A stretch of DNA of 64,000 nt from an uncultured Pelagibacteraceae bacterium. Its GTDB lineage: Bacteria > Pseudomonadota > Alphaproteobacteria > Pelagibacterales > Pelagibacteraceae. Shown in pieces: positions 31,914 through 42,149 of the stretch. Below the pieces are notes generated by a model. That model saw only the letters and a program-made list of their open reading frames with translations. It made no database searches and was not told where the DNA came from. The first letter of the stretch is position 1, and each line of letters begins with the position of its first letter. The stretch lies in contig CACGEC010000002.1 of assembly GCA_902572005.1 (NCBI GenBank), forward strand, positions 1 to 64,000, given 5' to 3'. The translations under genes were made by a program, and so were the position numbers.

Positions 31914-33092
31914 TTATTTATTTTGTATTGAAAATTGTATTAAATCTATGTTTTTAGACTTAAACCCAGCTTCACAGTAAGAAAGGTAAAATTCCCACAT
32001 TCTTTTGAAAGTAGAATCAAAACCTTGTTCCTTAATCAGTTGCCATTTTTTATTAAATTCGTTTCTCCAAATAGCTAATGTATTTGAATAGTGATCTGCG
32101 TAAGATTCGTAAGACTTTATAGTCAAACCATTATGTGAAACATGTTTATTTATACTTCCTTTGTTTGGGAGAAAACCTCCTGGAAAAATATATTTTTGGA
32201 TAAAGTCTTCTTTGTTTTTATACCTATCGAAAAGATCATCATCAATTGTAATTGCCTGGATAGCAGCACTACCATTATTTGACAAGTTGTTTTTAATTGT
32301 TTTGAAATAACTCTCTAAATAATTTTGGCCAACAGCTTCTATCATTTCAATAGATGCTATTGAATTATATTTGTCTTTTAAGTCTCTATAATCTTTAATC
32401 TCAATATTTACTTTTTCATTTAATCCACACTTGTGAATTCTTTCTTTAGCGTATTCAAATTGCTTTTTAGAAATTGTAATACAATCTAATTTTACATCAT
32501 ATTTCTTCCCAAGATATTCAGCAAATCCACCCCAGCCACATCCTATTTCCAAAACTTTATCACCAATCTTTGGTTTAATTAAATCTATTAATTTTTGATA
32601 TTTATTATTTTGAGCATCTGATAAATCTTTTGTTGTTTCATCAAATATTGCACTTGAATAAGTTAATGTTTTATCAAGCCAAAGTGAAAAAAACTCATTG
32701 CCTAAATCATAATGTTTTGAAATATTTTCTTTACTTCTATTTTTTGTATTTTTAATAAAAATATTTTTTACATAATTTAAAAAGGGGAAATCTAGCAGTC
32801 CAGAAAATCTATGAATCTGCTTTATATTTCTTGCGGTAACTTCAATTAAATTAGACAGATTGTCAGTTTCAAAATCATTTTTCATATAAGACTCTGCAAA
32901 TCCTACACTTCCACCCTTTATTAAGTTGAATGTAAAGTTTGTATTTTTAATTTTTATATTAGCTTTTAAAGGATCTTTTGGATCACCAAATTTGTAATGA
33001 TTCCCATCATGATTAATTATCTCTAGAAAGCCATATTTTATATCTTTTAAAATATTAAAAACTAATTTGTCTGATAAATTACTTAAGTTCAT
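31914..33092 (-). CDS. Cyclopropane-fatty-acyl-phospholipid synthase family methyltransferase
   Basis: SKHYDLGNEFFSLWLDKTLTYSSAIF, VLEIGCGWGGFAEYLGK, SIEMIEAVGQNY. Confidence 0.92.
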   Translation of the reverse strand: MNLSNLSDKLVFNILKDIKYGFLEIINHDGNHYKFGDPKDPLKANIKIKNTNFTFNLIKGGSVGFAESYMKNDFETDNLSNLIEVTARNIKQIHRFSGLLDFPFLNYVKNIFIKNTKNRSKENISKHYDLGNEFFSLWLDKTLTYSSAIFDETTKDLSDAQNNKYQKLIDLIKPKIGDKVLEIGCGWGGFAEYLGKKYDVKLDCITISKKQFEYAKERIHKCGLNEKVNIEIKDYRDLKDKYNSIASIEMIEAVGQNYLESYFKTIKNNLSNNGSAAIQAITIDDDLFDRYKNKEDFIQKYIFPGGFLPNKGSINKHVSHNGLTIKSYESYADHYSNTLAIWRNEFNKKWQLIKEQGFDSTFKRMWEFYLSYCEAGFKSKNIDLIQFSIQNK

Positions 33093-33853
33093 TAACTTTC
33101 AAATGTAATATTATTTCTTATTTTTATTTTTTTCTTAATGAACTTAATTCCTTTAGTCCATAATTTAAACGCTTCATAATGTATCGCAGAAATTATCTTA
33201 AAGGTCATAAGAGGGTGTTTTAAATATGATTTAAGCAATTCTTTGCTAGTAAAATCAACCCTTTTACCATCTTGAGATGCATATAATATTTTTTCATCTG
33301 TTTGATATTGGTCAATAATGACAGATATTTTTTCTCCAGGTTTTAAGATTCTAAAAAAATAATTACAATTCATTTCTATAAATGGTGAAACATGAAACTT
33401 TTTTGAACAATTATGTTGAAATAGATTAGCATCATCTTTTACTTTAAATATGTAGGTATGTTGTTCTCCAAATGTATTTTTTACCTCATATAATATCGAT
33501 ATTAATTTTTCACTTGAATCATAAATAAAAAAAACACTTAGTGGATTAAATACATAGCCAAATATTCTCGGGTAACACAAAAGCTTAATTCTAATATCTT
33601 TAGAGTTGATGTCATTTTCATTCAAATTTTTTTTTATCCATTCAACTAATGAGGATCCATCTCTATGACCATGATCTTTCTCATAAAAACTTACTAAATT
33701 AAATTTATTAAATGAAAAAAATTTAACTCTTTTATCTAAATCTTCTAATTCAGATAGGTCTATCAATAGTGAAAAAACATTATATTTAAAAAAATGTTTT
33801 TTTGGTTTAAATCTTTTGTGAATTACAGCACCATTATATATTGAGCTAGTCAT
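33092..33853 (-). CDS. DUF1365 family protein
   Basis: IYNGAVIHKRFKPKKHFFKYNVFSLLIDLSELE, YPRIFGYVFNPLSVFFIYD, EVKNTFGEQHTY. Confidence 0.9.
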   Translation of the reverse strand: MTSSIYNGAVIHKRFKPKKHFFKYNVFSLLIDLSELEDLDKRVKFFSFNKFNLVSFYEKDHGHRDGSSLVEWIKKNLNENDINSKDIRIKLLCYPRIFGYVFNPLSVFFIYDSSEKLISILYEVKNTFGEQHTYIFKVKDDANLFQHNCSKKFHVSPFIEMNCNYFFRILKPGEKISVIIDQYQTDEKILYASQDGKRVDFTSKELLKSYLKHPLMTFKIISAIHYEAFKLWTKGIKFIKKKIKIRNNITFES

Positions 33854-35087
33854 CTAAGTTTTTAAGCATTTCAATAGATGATTTTATTCCATCCTCATGA
33901 AATCCGTAACCAAAATAACTACCACAGAACAATAAATTTGCTTTATTTTGAATATTTTTTAAATTTTTTTGATTGTCTAAAGCATTTTGGTCATAATAAG
34001 GATGAGTAAATTTAATTTTTTTAAAAATTTTTTCCTCAGGAATATCCCTTAAAGGATTAAGGGTTAAAAATATATTTTTTTCACATTCTAAATTTTGTAA
34101 AAGATTTAACCAATAAGAGAGGGAACTTTTATCAAGATTTTTTGGATCAACAAAAGAATTCCAAGAGGACCATGTCTTTTTGTTTTTGGGCATTATACTT
34201 TCATCAGAGTGTAAAATTGCATTATTTTCCTTATAATTGAAATTTGATAAAATTTTTTTTTCTTGATCTGTTGGTTTGTCAATTAAAGCTAGGGCTTCAT
34301 TAGCATGAGTTGCTAAAACAACTTTGTCATAATCAAAAAATTCATTATTACCCCCATAATAAATTTGAACTCCTGATGAAATTCTTTTTATAGAATTAAT
34401 TTCGTAATTCTTATAATACTCCCCACTAATTTTCGGTAAAACTTTGTTAACATATGTTCTGCTTCTTTGAGCTACTGTATACCACTGGGGTCTTTTGCTG
34501 AGCTTGAAAAGACCATGGTTTTGAAAAAATTTTAAAAAAAAATTCATTGGCATTTTTCCTGCCTCGTAAGGTGGCATTGACCAGATAGCTGAAACCATAG
34601 GTATAATATGATAATTAACAAAACTTTTAGACCATTTATTTTTTTTTAAAAATTCATTTAAAGTAATTTTTTGATCGAGTTCTGAAGTTTTATCGCATGA
34701 TTTATAAAATTTAATAATATCAAAAAACATTTTGATAAATTCAAAGTTAAATAAATTTGACTTATTTGCAAATATGCCTGACAGGTCTTTACCACAATAT
34801 TCAAAATTAGTATTTTCAACAGAGACAGAAAATGACATATCACTTTTTTCAATCTCAACATCAATTTCTTTAAAAAAATTAATTAAGTTTGGGTATGTTT
34901 GAAAATTGAATACAATAAATCCAACATCAACTGGTATCTTTTTGTCATTAATTATAATATCAATTGTATAAGAGTGACCCCCAAAATAGTCCTCCCTTTC
35001 AAAAAGATCTACACTGTGTTTTTTTGATAAATAATATGCTGCGCTTAATCCTGAAATCCCTGATCCAATAACAGCAATTTTCATCAA
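33846..35087 (-). CDS. FAD/NAD(P)-binding oxidoreductase (amine oxidase-like)
   Basis: IAVIGSGISGLSAAYYLSKKHSVDLFERE; FVVFNFQTYPNL-like; overlaps DUF1365 gene. Confidence 0.88.
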   Translation of the reverse strand: MMKIAVIGSGISGLSAAYYLSKKHSVDLFEREDYFGGHSYTIDIIINDKKIPVDVGFIVFNFQTYPNLINFFKEIDVEIEKSDMSFSVSVENTNFEYCGKDLSGIFANKSNLFNFEFIKMFFDIIKFYKSCDKTSELDQKITLNEFLKKNKWSKSFVNYHIIPMVSAIWSMPPYEAGKMPMNFFLKFFQNHGLFKLSKRPQWYTVAQRSRTYVNKVLPKISGEYYKNYEINSIKRISSGVQIYYGGNNEFFDYDKVVLATHANEALALIDKPTDQEKKILSNFNYKENNAILHSDESIMPKNKKTWSSWNSFVDPKNLDKSSLSYWLNLLQNLECEKNIFLTLNPLRDIPEEKIFKKIKFTHPYYDQNALDNQKNLKNIQNKANLLFCGSYFGYGFHEDGIKSSIEMLKNLDD

Positions 35088-35090
35088 TAA

Positions 35091-37961
35091 TTATGCTGCA
35101 TCTTCTTTAAATTCATCCATACTTGGACAAGTACAAAAAATATTTTTGTCTCCATACACATTGTCTACTCTTGCAACTGGAGGCCAAAATTTGTTTGCTT
35201 TTAAAAATTTTGCTGGATATGCGGCTTGCTCTCTAGAATATTTATGTTCCCATTGATCTGAAGCTAATTCCATATCAGTATGTGGGGCATTTTTGATCGG
35301 ATTATCAACTTTATCAAATTTACCTGACTTAATCATATCTATTTCAGATTTAATACTAATCAAAGTATCACAAAATCTATTCAATTCAGATAAGCTCTCA
35401 CTTTCTGTTGGCTCAATCATCATTGTGCCAGCTACAGGCCATGACATAGTTGGAGCATGAAAACCATAATCAATAAGTCTTTTAGCTATGTCTTCTTCTG
35501 TAATTCCTGTTTCACTTTTAATTGATCGAATATCAATTATACATTCATGAGCTACATTACCGTTTGAACCTGTGTATAGAATTGGATAGTGATCTTTAAG
35601 TCTTTTTGCAATGTAATTTGCATTTAATATTGCAACTTGTGTTGCAAGTTTTAATCCTTGAGAGCCCATCATTTTAATATACATCCAAGAAATTGATAAA
35701 ATACTCGAGCTACCCCATGGTGCTGCTGAAACCGCTCCTATTCCTGTCGCAGGCCCACAATCTTTAACAACTGGATGGTTAGGCAAATAAACTTGTAAAT
35801 GTCTTTTACATGCAATTGGTCCCATTCCAGGACCTCCTCCGCCATGTGGAATACAAAATGTTTTATGTAAGTTTATATGACAAACATCTGGACCAAAATT
35901 TCCAGGTCTTGCTATACCAACCAGTGCATTTAAATTTGCACCATCCATATAAACTTGACCCCCATGTTTATGAATTAATTCACATATTTCTGTTATTTTT
36001 TCTTCAAATACACCATGAGTAGATGGATAAGTTACCATTAAAGCTCCAAGATTTTCAGAATGACTTTCTACTTTTTTCTTTAAATCTTCAAAATCAACAT
36101 TTCCCTCTTTATCACAATTAACAACTACTACTTTCATCCCAGTCATTTGTGCACTTGCTGGATTAGTTCCATGTGCTGAGCTTGGTATTAAGCATATATT
36201 TCTATTCTTGTCCCCTCTATCTAAATGGTATTTTCTTATTACCATTAGTCCTGCATATTCACCTTGAGCACCTGCATTTGGCTGAAGTGAAACTCCAGAA
36301 AAGCCAGTAATTGATCTTAGCCAATTTTTAAGATCTGTGAACAATGCTCTATACCCTTCCATCTGTTCAATAGGCACAAACGGATGGGGCTCAGCTAATT
36401 CTCTCCATGAAATAGGTATCATCTCTGCAGTAGCATTTAATTTCATAGTACATGAGCCAAGAGCAATCATCGTTCTGTTAAGAGCTATATCTTTATCCTC
36501 TAACTTTTTAAGATATCTAAGCATTTCTGTCTCTGAATGATATGAATTAAAAACAGGATGTTGTAAGTATTTTGAAGTTCTTAATAATTTTTTTGGTAGA
36601 TTAGGTAAACTTACCGTTGGGTCTTCTTTTTTGATTGACTCTGCTGCATTAAAAATTTTTAGTAATTGATTTACTCTATAAACATTTTTCTTTTCATCAA
36701 AAGAAACAGCAAGCATATCTGAATTTACTTTTCTAATATTTACCTTTTGATCCAAAGCATTTTTATAAATTTGATTAGTTTTATCTTTGGTTATAACAGT
36801 AACAGTATCAAAAAAATGGTCTGAATAAATTTCATATCCTGATTGCTTTAATTTATCCGCAAAGTTTTTAGCCAATTGAGAAACTCTCTCAGCAATAGTT
36901 CGAATTCCCTCTGGACCGTGATAAATAGCATATGCTGCTGACACTATTGCTAATAAGGCTTGGGCAGTACAAATATTACTTGTTGCTTTGTCTCTTCTTA
37001 TATGTTGCTCCCTAGTTTGTAATGATAATCTATATGCTTTGTTTCCATGTCTATCGACAGAAACTCCTACAATTCTTCCCGGCATAGATCTTTTAAATTC
37101 GTCTTTAGTTGCAAAGAAAGCTGCATGAGGCCCACCATAACCCATTGGAATTCCAAATCTTTGAGAACTTCCTACGGCTATATCTGCTCCTAGTTCCCTT
37201 GGTGTTTTTAACTTGGCAAGAGCTAATAAATCACATGCTAAAATTGATTTACCATTTTTTTTATGAATTTTACTTATTGCCTCACTAGGATCTTTAATAT
37301 CTCCTAAAGTTCCAGGATACTGTAAAATTCCACAAACTAAGTCTTCTTTTAACTGTTCTAAAACCCTATCCTCATTCCCAACAAGAACTTTTAAACCCAT
37401 TGGTTCTGCTCTAGTTTGTATAACGTCTATTGTTTGTGGATGACAATTTTCCGAAATAAAAACTAAATTACTATCACTTTTATTCAATCTATGACTTAAA
37501 CCCATAGCCTCAGCTGCTGCTGTACCTTCGTCAAGCAAAGATGCATTGGCTATATCCATTCCTGTAAAATCAACAACCATTTGTTGAAAGTTAAGGAGCA
37601 TTTCCAATCTTCCTTGTGCTACTTCTGGCTGATAAGGTGTGTAAGAAGTATACCAACCTGGATTTTCTAAAATATTTCTTAGAATTACGTATGGTGTATA
37701 AGTGCCGTAGTAACCCATTCCTATAAAATTTGAATAAATCTGATTTTTTTTTGAAATTGCTTTTAATTTTCTCAATGCCTCATATTCTGAATTAGACTCA
37801 CCAATATTTAATTCATCTTTCAATTGTATCTTTTCTGGAACTGTGCTTTTAATTAAATCATCTAAAGATTTATAATTAAGTTCCTTAAGCATTTTGTTTT
37901 GATCTTCATCTGAAGGCCCAATATGTCTTTTCAAAAAATCTTTTTGAGAATTATGTAACAT
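35091..37961 (-). CDS. gcvP: Glycine dehydrogenase (aminomethyl-transferring), P protein
   Basis: RHIGPSDEDQNKML, MDGANLNALVGIARPGNFGPDVCHINLHKTFCIPHGGGGPGMGPI. Confidence 0.98.
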   Translation of the reverse strand: MLHNSQKDFLKRHIGPSDEDQNKMLKELNYKSLDDLIKSTVPEKIQLKDELNIGESNSEYEALRKLKAISKKNQIYSNFIGMGYYGTYTPYVILRNILENPGWYTSYTPYQPEVAQGRLEMLLNFQQMVVDFTGMDIANASLLDEGTAAAEAMGLSHRLNKSDSNLVFISENCHPQTIDVIQTRAEPMGLKVLVGNEDRVLEQLKEDLVCGILQYPGTLGDIKDPSEAISKIHKKNGKSILACDLLALAKLKTPRELGADIAVGSSQRFGIPMGYGGPHAAFFATKDEFKRSMPGRIVGVSVDRHGNKAYRLSLQTREQHIRRDKATSNICTAQALLAIVSAAYAIYHGPEGIRTIAERVSQLAKNFADKLKQSGYEIYSDHFFDTVTVITKDKTNQIYKNALDQKVNIRKVNSDMLAVSFDEKKNVYRVNQLLKIFNAAESIKKEDPTVSLPNLPKKLLRTSKYLQHPVFNSYHSETEMLRYLKKLEDKDIALNRTMIALGSCTMKLNATAEMIPISWRELAEPHPFVPIEQMEGYRALFTDLKNWLRSITGFSGVSLQPNAGAQGEYAGLMVIRKYHLDRGDKNRNICLIPSSAHGTNPASAQMTGMKVVVVNCDKEGNVDFEDLKKKVESHSENLGALMVTYPSTHGVFEEKITEICELIHKHGGQVYMDGANLNALVGIARPGNFGPDVCHINLHKTFCIPHGGGGPGMGPIACKRHLQVYLPNHPVVKDCGPATGIGAVSAAPWGSSSILSISWMYIKMMGSQGLKLATQVAILNANYIAKRLKDHYPILYTGSNGNVAHECIIDIRSIKSETGITEEDIAKRLIDYGFHAPTMSWPVAGTMMIEPTESESLSELNRFCDTLISIKSEIDMIKSGKFDKVDNPIKNAPHTDMELASDQWEHKYSREQAAYPAKFLKANKFWPPVARVDNVYGDKNIFCTCPSMDEFKEDAA

Positions 37962-38341
37962 TAACTAGCGCTCTCCTTTGCAAATTTATCATATTCTTCT
38001 TTATCCATTAGGCTATCTAATTCAGTTTTGTCTTTCATTTTTAATTTAAAAAACCAGGCAGAACCTTCTGGATCTTCATTTATTTTAGATGGATCATCCA
38101 CAATCGCTTGATTAGTATCTACCACCTCACCACCTACTGGAGTATAAACGTCACTAGCAGCTTTTGTTGACTCTACTACTCCTGCAGTTCCATCTTTTTC
38201 AACATTTGATCCCTTTTCAGGAAGTTCGGCAAAAACTATATCTCCAAGCATCTCTGTTGCATGCTTTGTAATTCCTATCGTCGCTACATCACCATCTAAA
38301 GTAATCCACTCATGTTCTTTTGAATATTTTACACTGCTCAT
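37961..38341 (-). CDS. gcvH: Glycine cleavage system H protein
   Basis: [39 protein letters not shown] lipoylation site. Confidence 0.98.
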   Translation of the reverse strand: MSSVKYSKEHEWITLDGDVATIGITKHATEMLGDIVFAELPEKGSNVEKDGTAGVVESTKAASDVYTPVGGEVVDTNQAIVDDPSKINEDPEGSAWFFKLKMKDKTELDSLMDKEEYDKFAKESAS

Positions 38342-39444
38342 TAATTTGCTCCTTTCACATAGCTTTTTTTATAAAATGGTAATCCACAAACATTTGCTGG
38401 ATGTTTTTTTCCTCTTACCTCTAGAAAGACTTTTGTATCTTTTTTTGAAAATTCATTTTCTATATATCCCATTGCAACAGGACCATTCACACTTGGGCCA
38501 AATGTTCCGCTTGTAATCTCGCCGATATGTAAATCTGACTGATTAAATATTTTTGTTTTCTCCCTTGCAATTACTCTTCCTTCGGGTTTAATGCCAACTC
38601 TTATTTTGTTAACGCCATCAGCTAATTGTTTAATAATTACATCTGATCCAATAAAATTTCCTTTTAAAATTCTCTCTTTGGAAATAGCCCATTTCAAATT
38701 TGCCTCTACTGGAGTTTTATCTTTACCTAGTTCATGTCCATAAAGACAAAGTCCTGCCTCTAACCTCAAGGTATCTCTTGCACCAAGTCCTATCAACTTG
38801 GCTCCCTTTTCGATCAAATCTTTAGTAAATTTTACTGCTAGATCATTGCTAATAGATACTTCAAATCCGTCTTCTCCTGTATATCCTGAGCGTGTGATAT
38901 AAATTTTTTGTTCTTTAAATACAAACCAATTGCCGGTCATAAAATTAAGATTTTGAACACCATTAATGATATTATTTAAAATCTGAGCTGATTTTGGTCC
39001 TTGAATAGCAATTAATGATCTTTTGTCATCTAAGATCATCTTATATTTGTCATTTAATAACTGACTTAAGATTGTAAAGTCATTGTCTTTACAAGCAGCA
39101 TTAAGGATAATTAAAAAACCTTTTTCAATTTTAGTAATGATTAAATCATCATAAATACCAGCATCTTTATTCATCAAAAAGCTATATTTTGAATGATTTA
39201 ATTTCAAATTTTTTAAATCTAATGGAAATATCTTTTCAAGATCATTAGTTAAATCTTCATCGCCATAAATAAATAGTTGACCCATATGAGAAACATCAAA
39301 AATTCCAGAATGACTTCTTGTAAATTTATGTTCTTCAACAATTCCTTCAGAATATTGAATTGGCATTTGATAGCCTGCAAATTCTACAAATTTCGCCTTA
39401 CTATCTTGATGTAGTTGGTATAGTGATGTTTTTTTTGTATCCAT
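38341..39444 (-). CDS. gcvT: Aminomethyltransferase, T protein
   Basis: [38 protein letters not shown]. Confidence 0.97.
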   Translation of the reverse strand: MDTKKTSLYQLHQDSKAKFVEFAGYQMPIQYSEGIVEEHKFTRSHSGIFDVSHMGQLFIYGDEDLTNDLEKIFPLDLKNLKLNHSKYSFLMNKDAGIYDDLIITKIEKGFLIILNAACKDNDFTILSQLLNDKYKMILDDKRSLIAIQGPKSAQILNNIINGVQNLNFMTGNWFVFKEQKIYITRSGYTGEDGFEVSISNDLAVKFTKDLIEKGAKLIGLGARDTLRLEAGLCLYGHELGKDKTPVEANLKWAISKERILKGNFIGSDVIIKQLADGVNKIRVGIKPEGRVIAREKTKIFNQSDLHIGEITSGTFGPSVNGPVAMGYIENEFSKKDTKVFLEVRGKKHPANVCGLPFYKKSYVKGAN

Positions 39445-39454
39445 ATTAACTCTT

Positions 39455-39606
39455 TTTACCCATCTGTATATTTGCCTGAGAGTTTTGCTCCTTCGGCGAG
39501 AATTTAATCTCTTTCCAGAGTTAATATGCTACGGTCCTTTTTGCCTGAGAGATTCCTGGGTGGTTGCTCCTTCGGCGCTACGATATTCTGTAGTCTCTCC
39601 CGTAAA
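39455..39606 (-). promoter_or_regulatory. Tandem glycine riboswitch upstream of gcvT
   Basis: On the minus strand the signature GCCGAAGGAGCAA...CTCTCAGGCAAA occurs twice in succession (about 39541-39606 and 39466-39519). Confidence 0.93.
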
Positions 39607-39634
39607 CCAATAATCTTACAAGTGAGTACGAATG

Positions 39635-40513
39635 TCAATGAGAAACGCTTTTTTTATTCTTAACTAAAAGTGAATAAAACTGCAATAAAACAGCAAATAA
39701 AATAATTGCACCTCCTATTAATCCAAATAAAGAAGGTCTTTCACTTACAAATAAAAATGCCCAAATAGGACCTAATACAGATTCGGATAACATTATTATT
39801 CCAACCATTGCAGAAGGTGTAGTTCTTGCTCCTATGGTTATAAAAATAAAACCAAAACCAACTTGAAAAAATCCCGCTAAAAAACCCAAAAAAATATCAT
39901 TAGGTGAAATCATAATTTTAGAAGAGAGTAAAAAACCAATTAAACAAGAACTTATTCCTGCAACAAATTGTGCTGGAACCATATCTACTGTGGGATATTT
40001 TCTTACTATCATAATCAAAACAGCAAAGGTTATTGGCATTGTGAAAGCAGCAAGATTTCCAGACAATTCACCAGGCGTTAATGAGTTTCCAACCATTAAA
40101 ATAACACCACTCATTGCTAAGATAATTGAAGTCAAAGTAAGTGCACTGATTTTTTCTTTAAGAAAGAAGTATCCAAATATAGCTAAAAACAATATTTGAA
40201 GTGAAATAATAAAATTAGTATTAGCTACTGTTGTATTATACATGGCAAAAACATACCCACAAAAACCAAAAGATAAAACTATTCCACCAAAAAATCCTGG
40301 TAAGCCTGACTCATAAAATGATTTGAAAGTTTCTTTTTTATAACTGATTATTAAAAAAGCCAAAACTGTTAAAGAAAAAAATAACGATCTCCAAAATAAA
40401 ATTTGCCATAAAGTTGCTCCTTCAAAAGATTTAACAATTAACCCCCCAAAACTTAAACTAAGAGCGCCTAAAAAAATCAATAAAGGACCAGGTAGATTTC
40501 TTATTATATTCAT
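39635..40513 (-). CDS. EamA/DMT superfamily transporter
   Basis: Two EamA repeats: QILFLAIFGYFFLKEKIS, LSESVLGPIWAFLFVSERP. Confidence 0.88.
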   Translation of the reverse strand: MNIIRNLPGPLLIFLGALSLSFGGLIVKSFEGATLWQILFWRSLFFSLTVLAFLIISYKKETFKSFYESGLPGFFGGIVLSFGFCGYVFAMYNTTVANTNFIISLQILFLAIFGYFFLKEKISALTLTSIILAMSGVILMVGNSLTPGELSGNLAAFTMPITFAVLIMIVRKYPTVDMVPAQFVAGISSCLIGFLLSSKIMISPNDIFLGFLAGFFQVGFGFIFITIGARTTPSAMVGIIMLSESVLGPIWAFLFVSERPSLFGLIGGAIILFAVLLQFYSLLVKNKKSVSH

Positions 40514-41454
40514 TATATTTGTGAAATTAAATTTTGTGTTTCCATTTCATACAACTTAAATAAGGTTTCTGCATCAGATAAATTAATTTCTTGAAATTTT
40601 ATTTTTGAACCTGGCGATAATTGAACCAATCTGTCGTAATCAGCACTTATCACCACTCCAATTTTAGGATAACCTCCTATTGTACCATGGTCTGATAACA
40701 TTATTATAGGATTTCCATCTGCAGGTACTTGAATAACACCTTTTATTAATCCCTCCGACCTAATATTTGTATTAACTACATTTTCAATTTTTGGTCCCTC
40801 TAACCTCATACCCATGCGATCAGTCAATTTTGAAACTGTAAATTCTTTTTCAAAAAAAATTTTTTTACCCTGGTCTGAGAAATAATCAAAATTAGTACCC
40901 TTAATTACTCTTATTTTTTCAATTTTTGAATTAATATAATTCATTTTTTTTCCTATTCGATTTGAATTTATTTTTTTAATTTCAAATCTCTGTTTAGATT
41001 TAAATTTTTCTCCATTATTCGAACCGATCATAGCTTTAGTATTTGTAGAGCAGCTTCCCCATTGAAATTTTAAATCGAACTCTCCGTTAATTGCTAAATA
41101 TCCATAAACTGACTTATTTGTGGAAATGATATCTATTTCATCTCCATCTTTAATCGAATAATTTTCATAACAATTGCCTTGGATTTCTTTGTCCCCTTTA
41201 ATGATTTTAAAAATAACATCACCTGTGATAACAAAATTAATTTCATCACCTATATATTTTATTAATGGGCCTTGATAAGCAAACTCTATCACCGGAAAAT
41301 GAGGTTTATTACCGGCAATACTATTGGCTAACCGAAAATTTCTTTGATCCATTGCGCCACTAAACGGAACACCTATGTGATAAAGGTTTTTTCTACCATT
41401 GTCTTGAAATGTTGTGTTTATTCCAGCTCTTAAGATTTCAAAATAATTACTCAT
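40513..41454 (-). CDS. pxpC: 5-oxoprolinase subunit PxpC (KipA/carboxyltransferase domain)
   Basis: TTFQDNGRKNLYHIGVPFSGAMDQRNFRLAN, RSEGLIKGVIQVPADGNPIIMLSDHGTIGGYPKIGVV. Confidence 0.92.
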   Translation of the reverse strand: MSNYFEILRAGINTTFQDNGRKNLYHIGVPFSGAMDQRNFRLANSIAGNKPHFPVIEFAYQGPLIKYIGDEINFVITGDVIFKIIKGDKEIQGNCYENYSIKDGDEIDIISTNKSVYGYLAINGEFDLKFQWGSCSTNTKAMIGSNNGEKFKSKQRFEIKKINSNRIGKKMNYINSKIEKIRVIKGTNFDYFSDQGKKIFFEKEFTVSKLTDRMGMRLEGPKIENVVNTNIRSEGLIKGVIQVPADGNPIIMLSDHGTIGGYPKIGVVISADYDRLVQLSPGSKIKFQEINLSDAETLFKLYEMETQNLISQI

Positions 41455-42121
41455 TAAAATTACCGTATTCTTCTAAGGAGATTTTTTTAAATTTTATAGT
41501 ATCCCCAGGATTTATTAAATTTGGGCTTTTCTCCTTTGAGCTATCAAAAATTTTTAAAGGTGTATTACCTATTATATTCCAGCCTCCTGGACTTTCATAA
41601 GTATAGATATTTGCAAATTGCTCCGTTAAACCAACTGAACCTTTTGGAACTTTTACTCTTGGTGTATCAAGACGATTTAACCTTAAGTTTTTTTCAAGAT
41701 CCCCTAAAAAAGGCATACCAGCGATAAAGCCTGTCATGTAACAAAAATATTCTTTCTCAAAAAAACTCTCATAAATTTTTTCTCTTTTCAAAAAAAGTTT
41801 AGATTCGAGTCTTTTTATGTCTAAAGCGAAAGTATCCTCACAACAAATTGGTATCTCAATTTTTTTAACAAAATTTTCATTAATTTCATTTACATTTTCA
41901 TTTTCAATTAACTTTTTTATTCCTTTAAAATTAATTTTGTTTAAATCAAACGAGACGATCAATTTATTATATGACGGGGTAAGATTTATAATACCTTCAA
42001 TATTTCGCCCCTTAAGACTTCTAAAATATTTGATAACTTGAGAATTGATATCTTTATTAACCTCGTCCCCAAAATCACAATATAAAGCTGTGTCACCAAG
42101 ATTTGATATATTTTTTATCAT
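41447..42121 (-). CDS. pxpB: 5-oxoprolinase subunit PxpB (KipI)
   Basis: IEIPICCEDTFALDI (PVCY-like), YMTGFIAGMPFLGDL, RLDTPRVKVPKGSVGL, ESPGGWNIIGNTPL. Confidence 0.9.
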   Translation of the reverse strand: MIKNISNLGDTALYCDFGDEVNKDINSQVIKYFRSLKGRNIEGIINLTPSYNKLIVSFDLNKINFKGIKKLIENENVNEINENFVKKIEIPICCEDTFALDIKRLESKLFLKREKIYESFFEKEYFCYMTGFIAGMPFLGDLEKNLRLNRLDTPRVKVPKGSVGLTEQFANIYTYESPGGWNIIGNTPLKIFDSSKEKSPNLINPGDTIKFKKISLEEYGNFNE

Positions 42122-42149
42122 GACATGTTATACTTCAACTATTATTACT

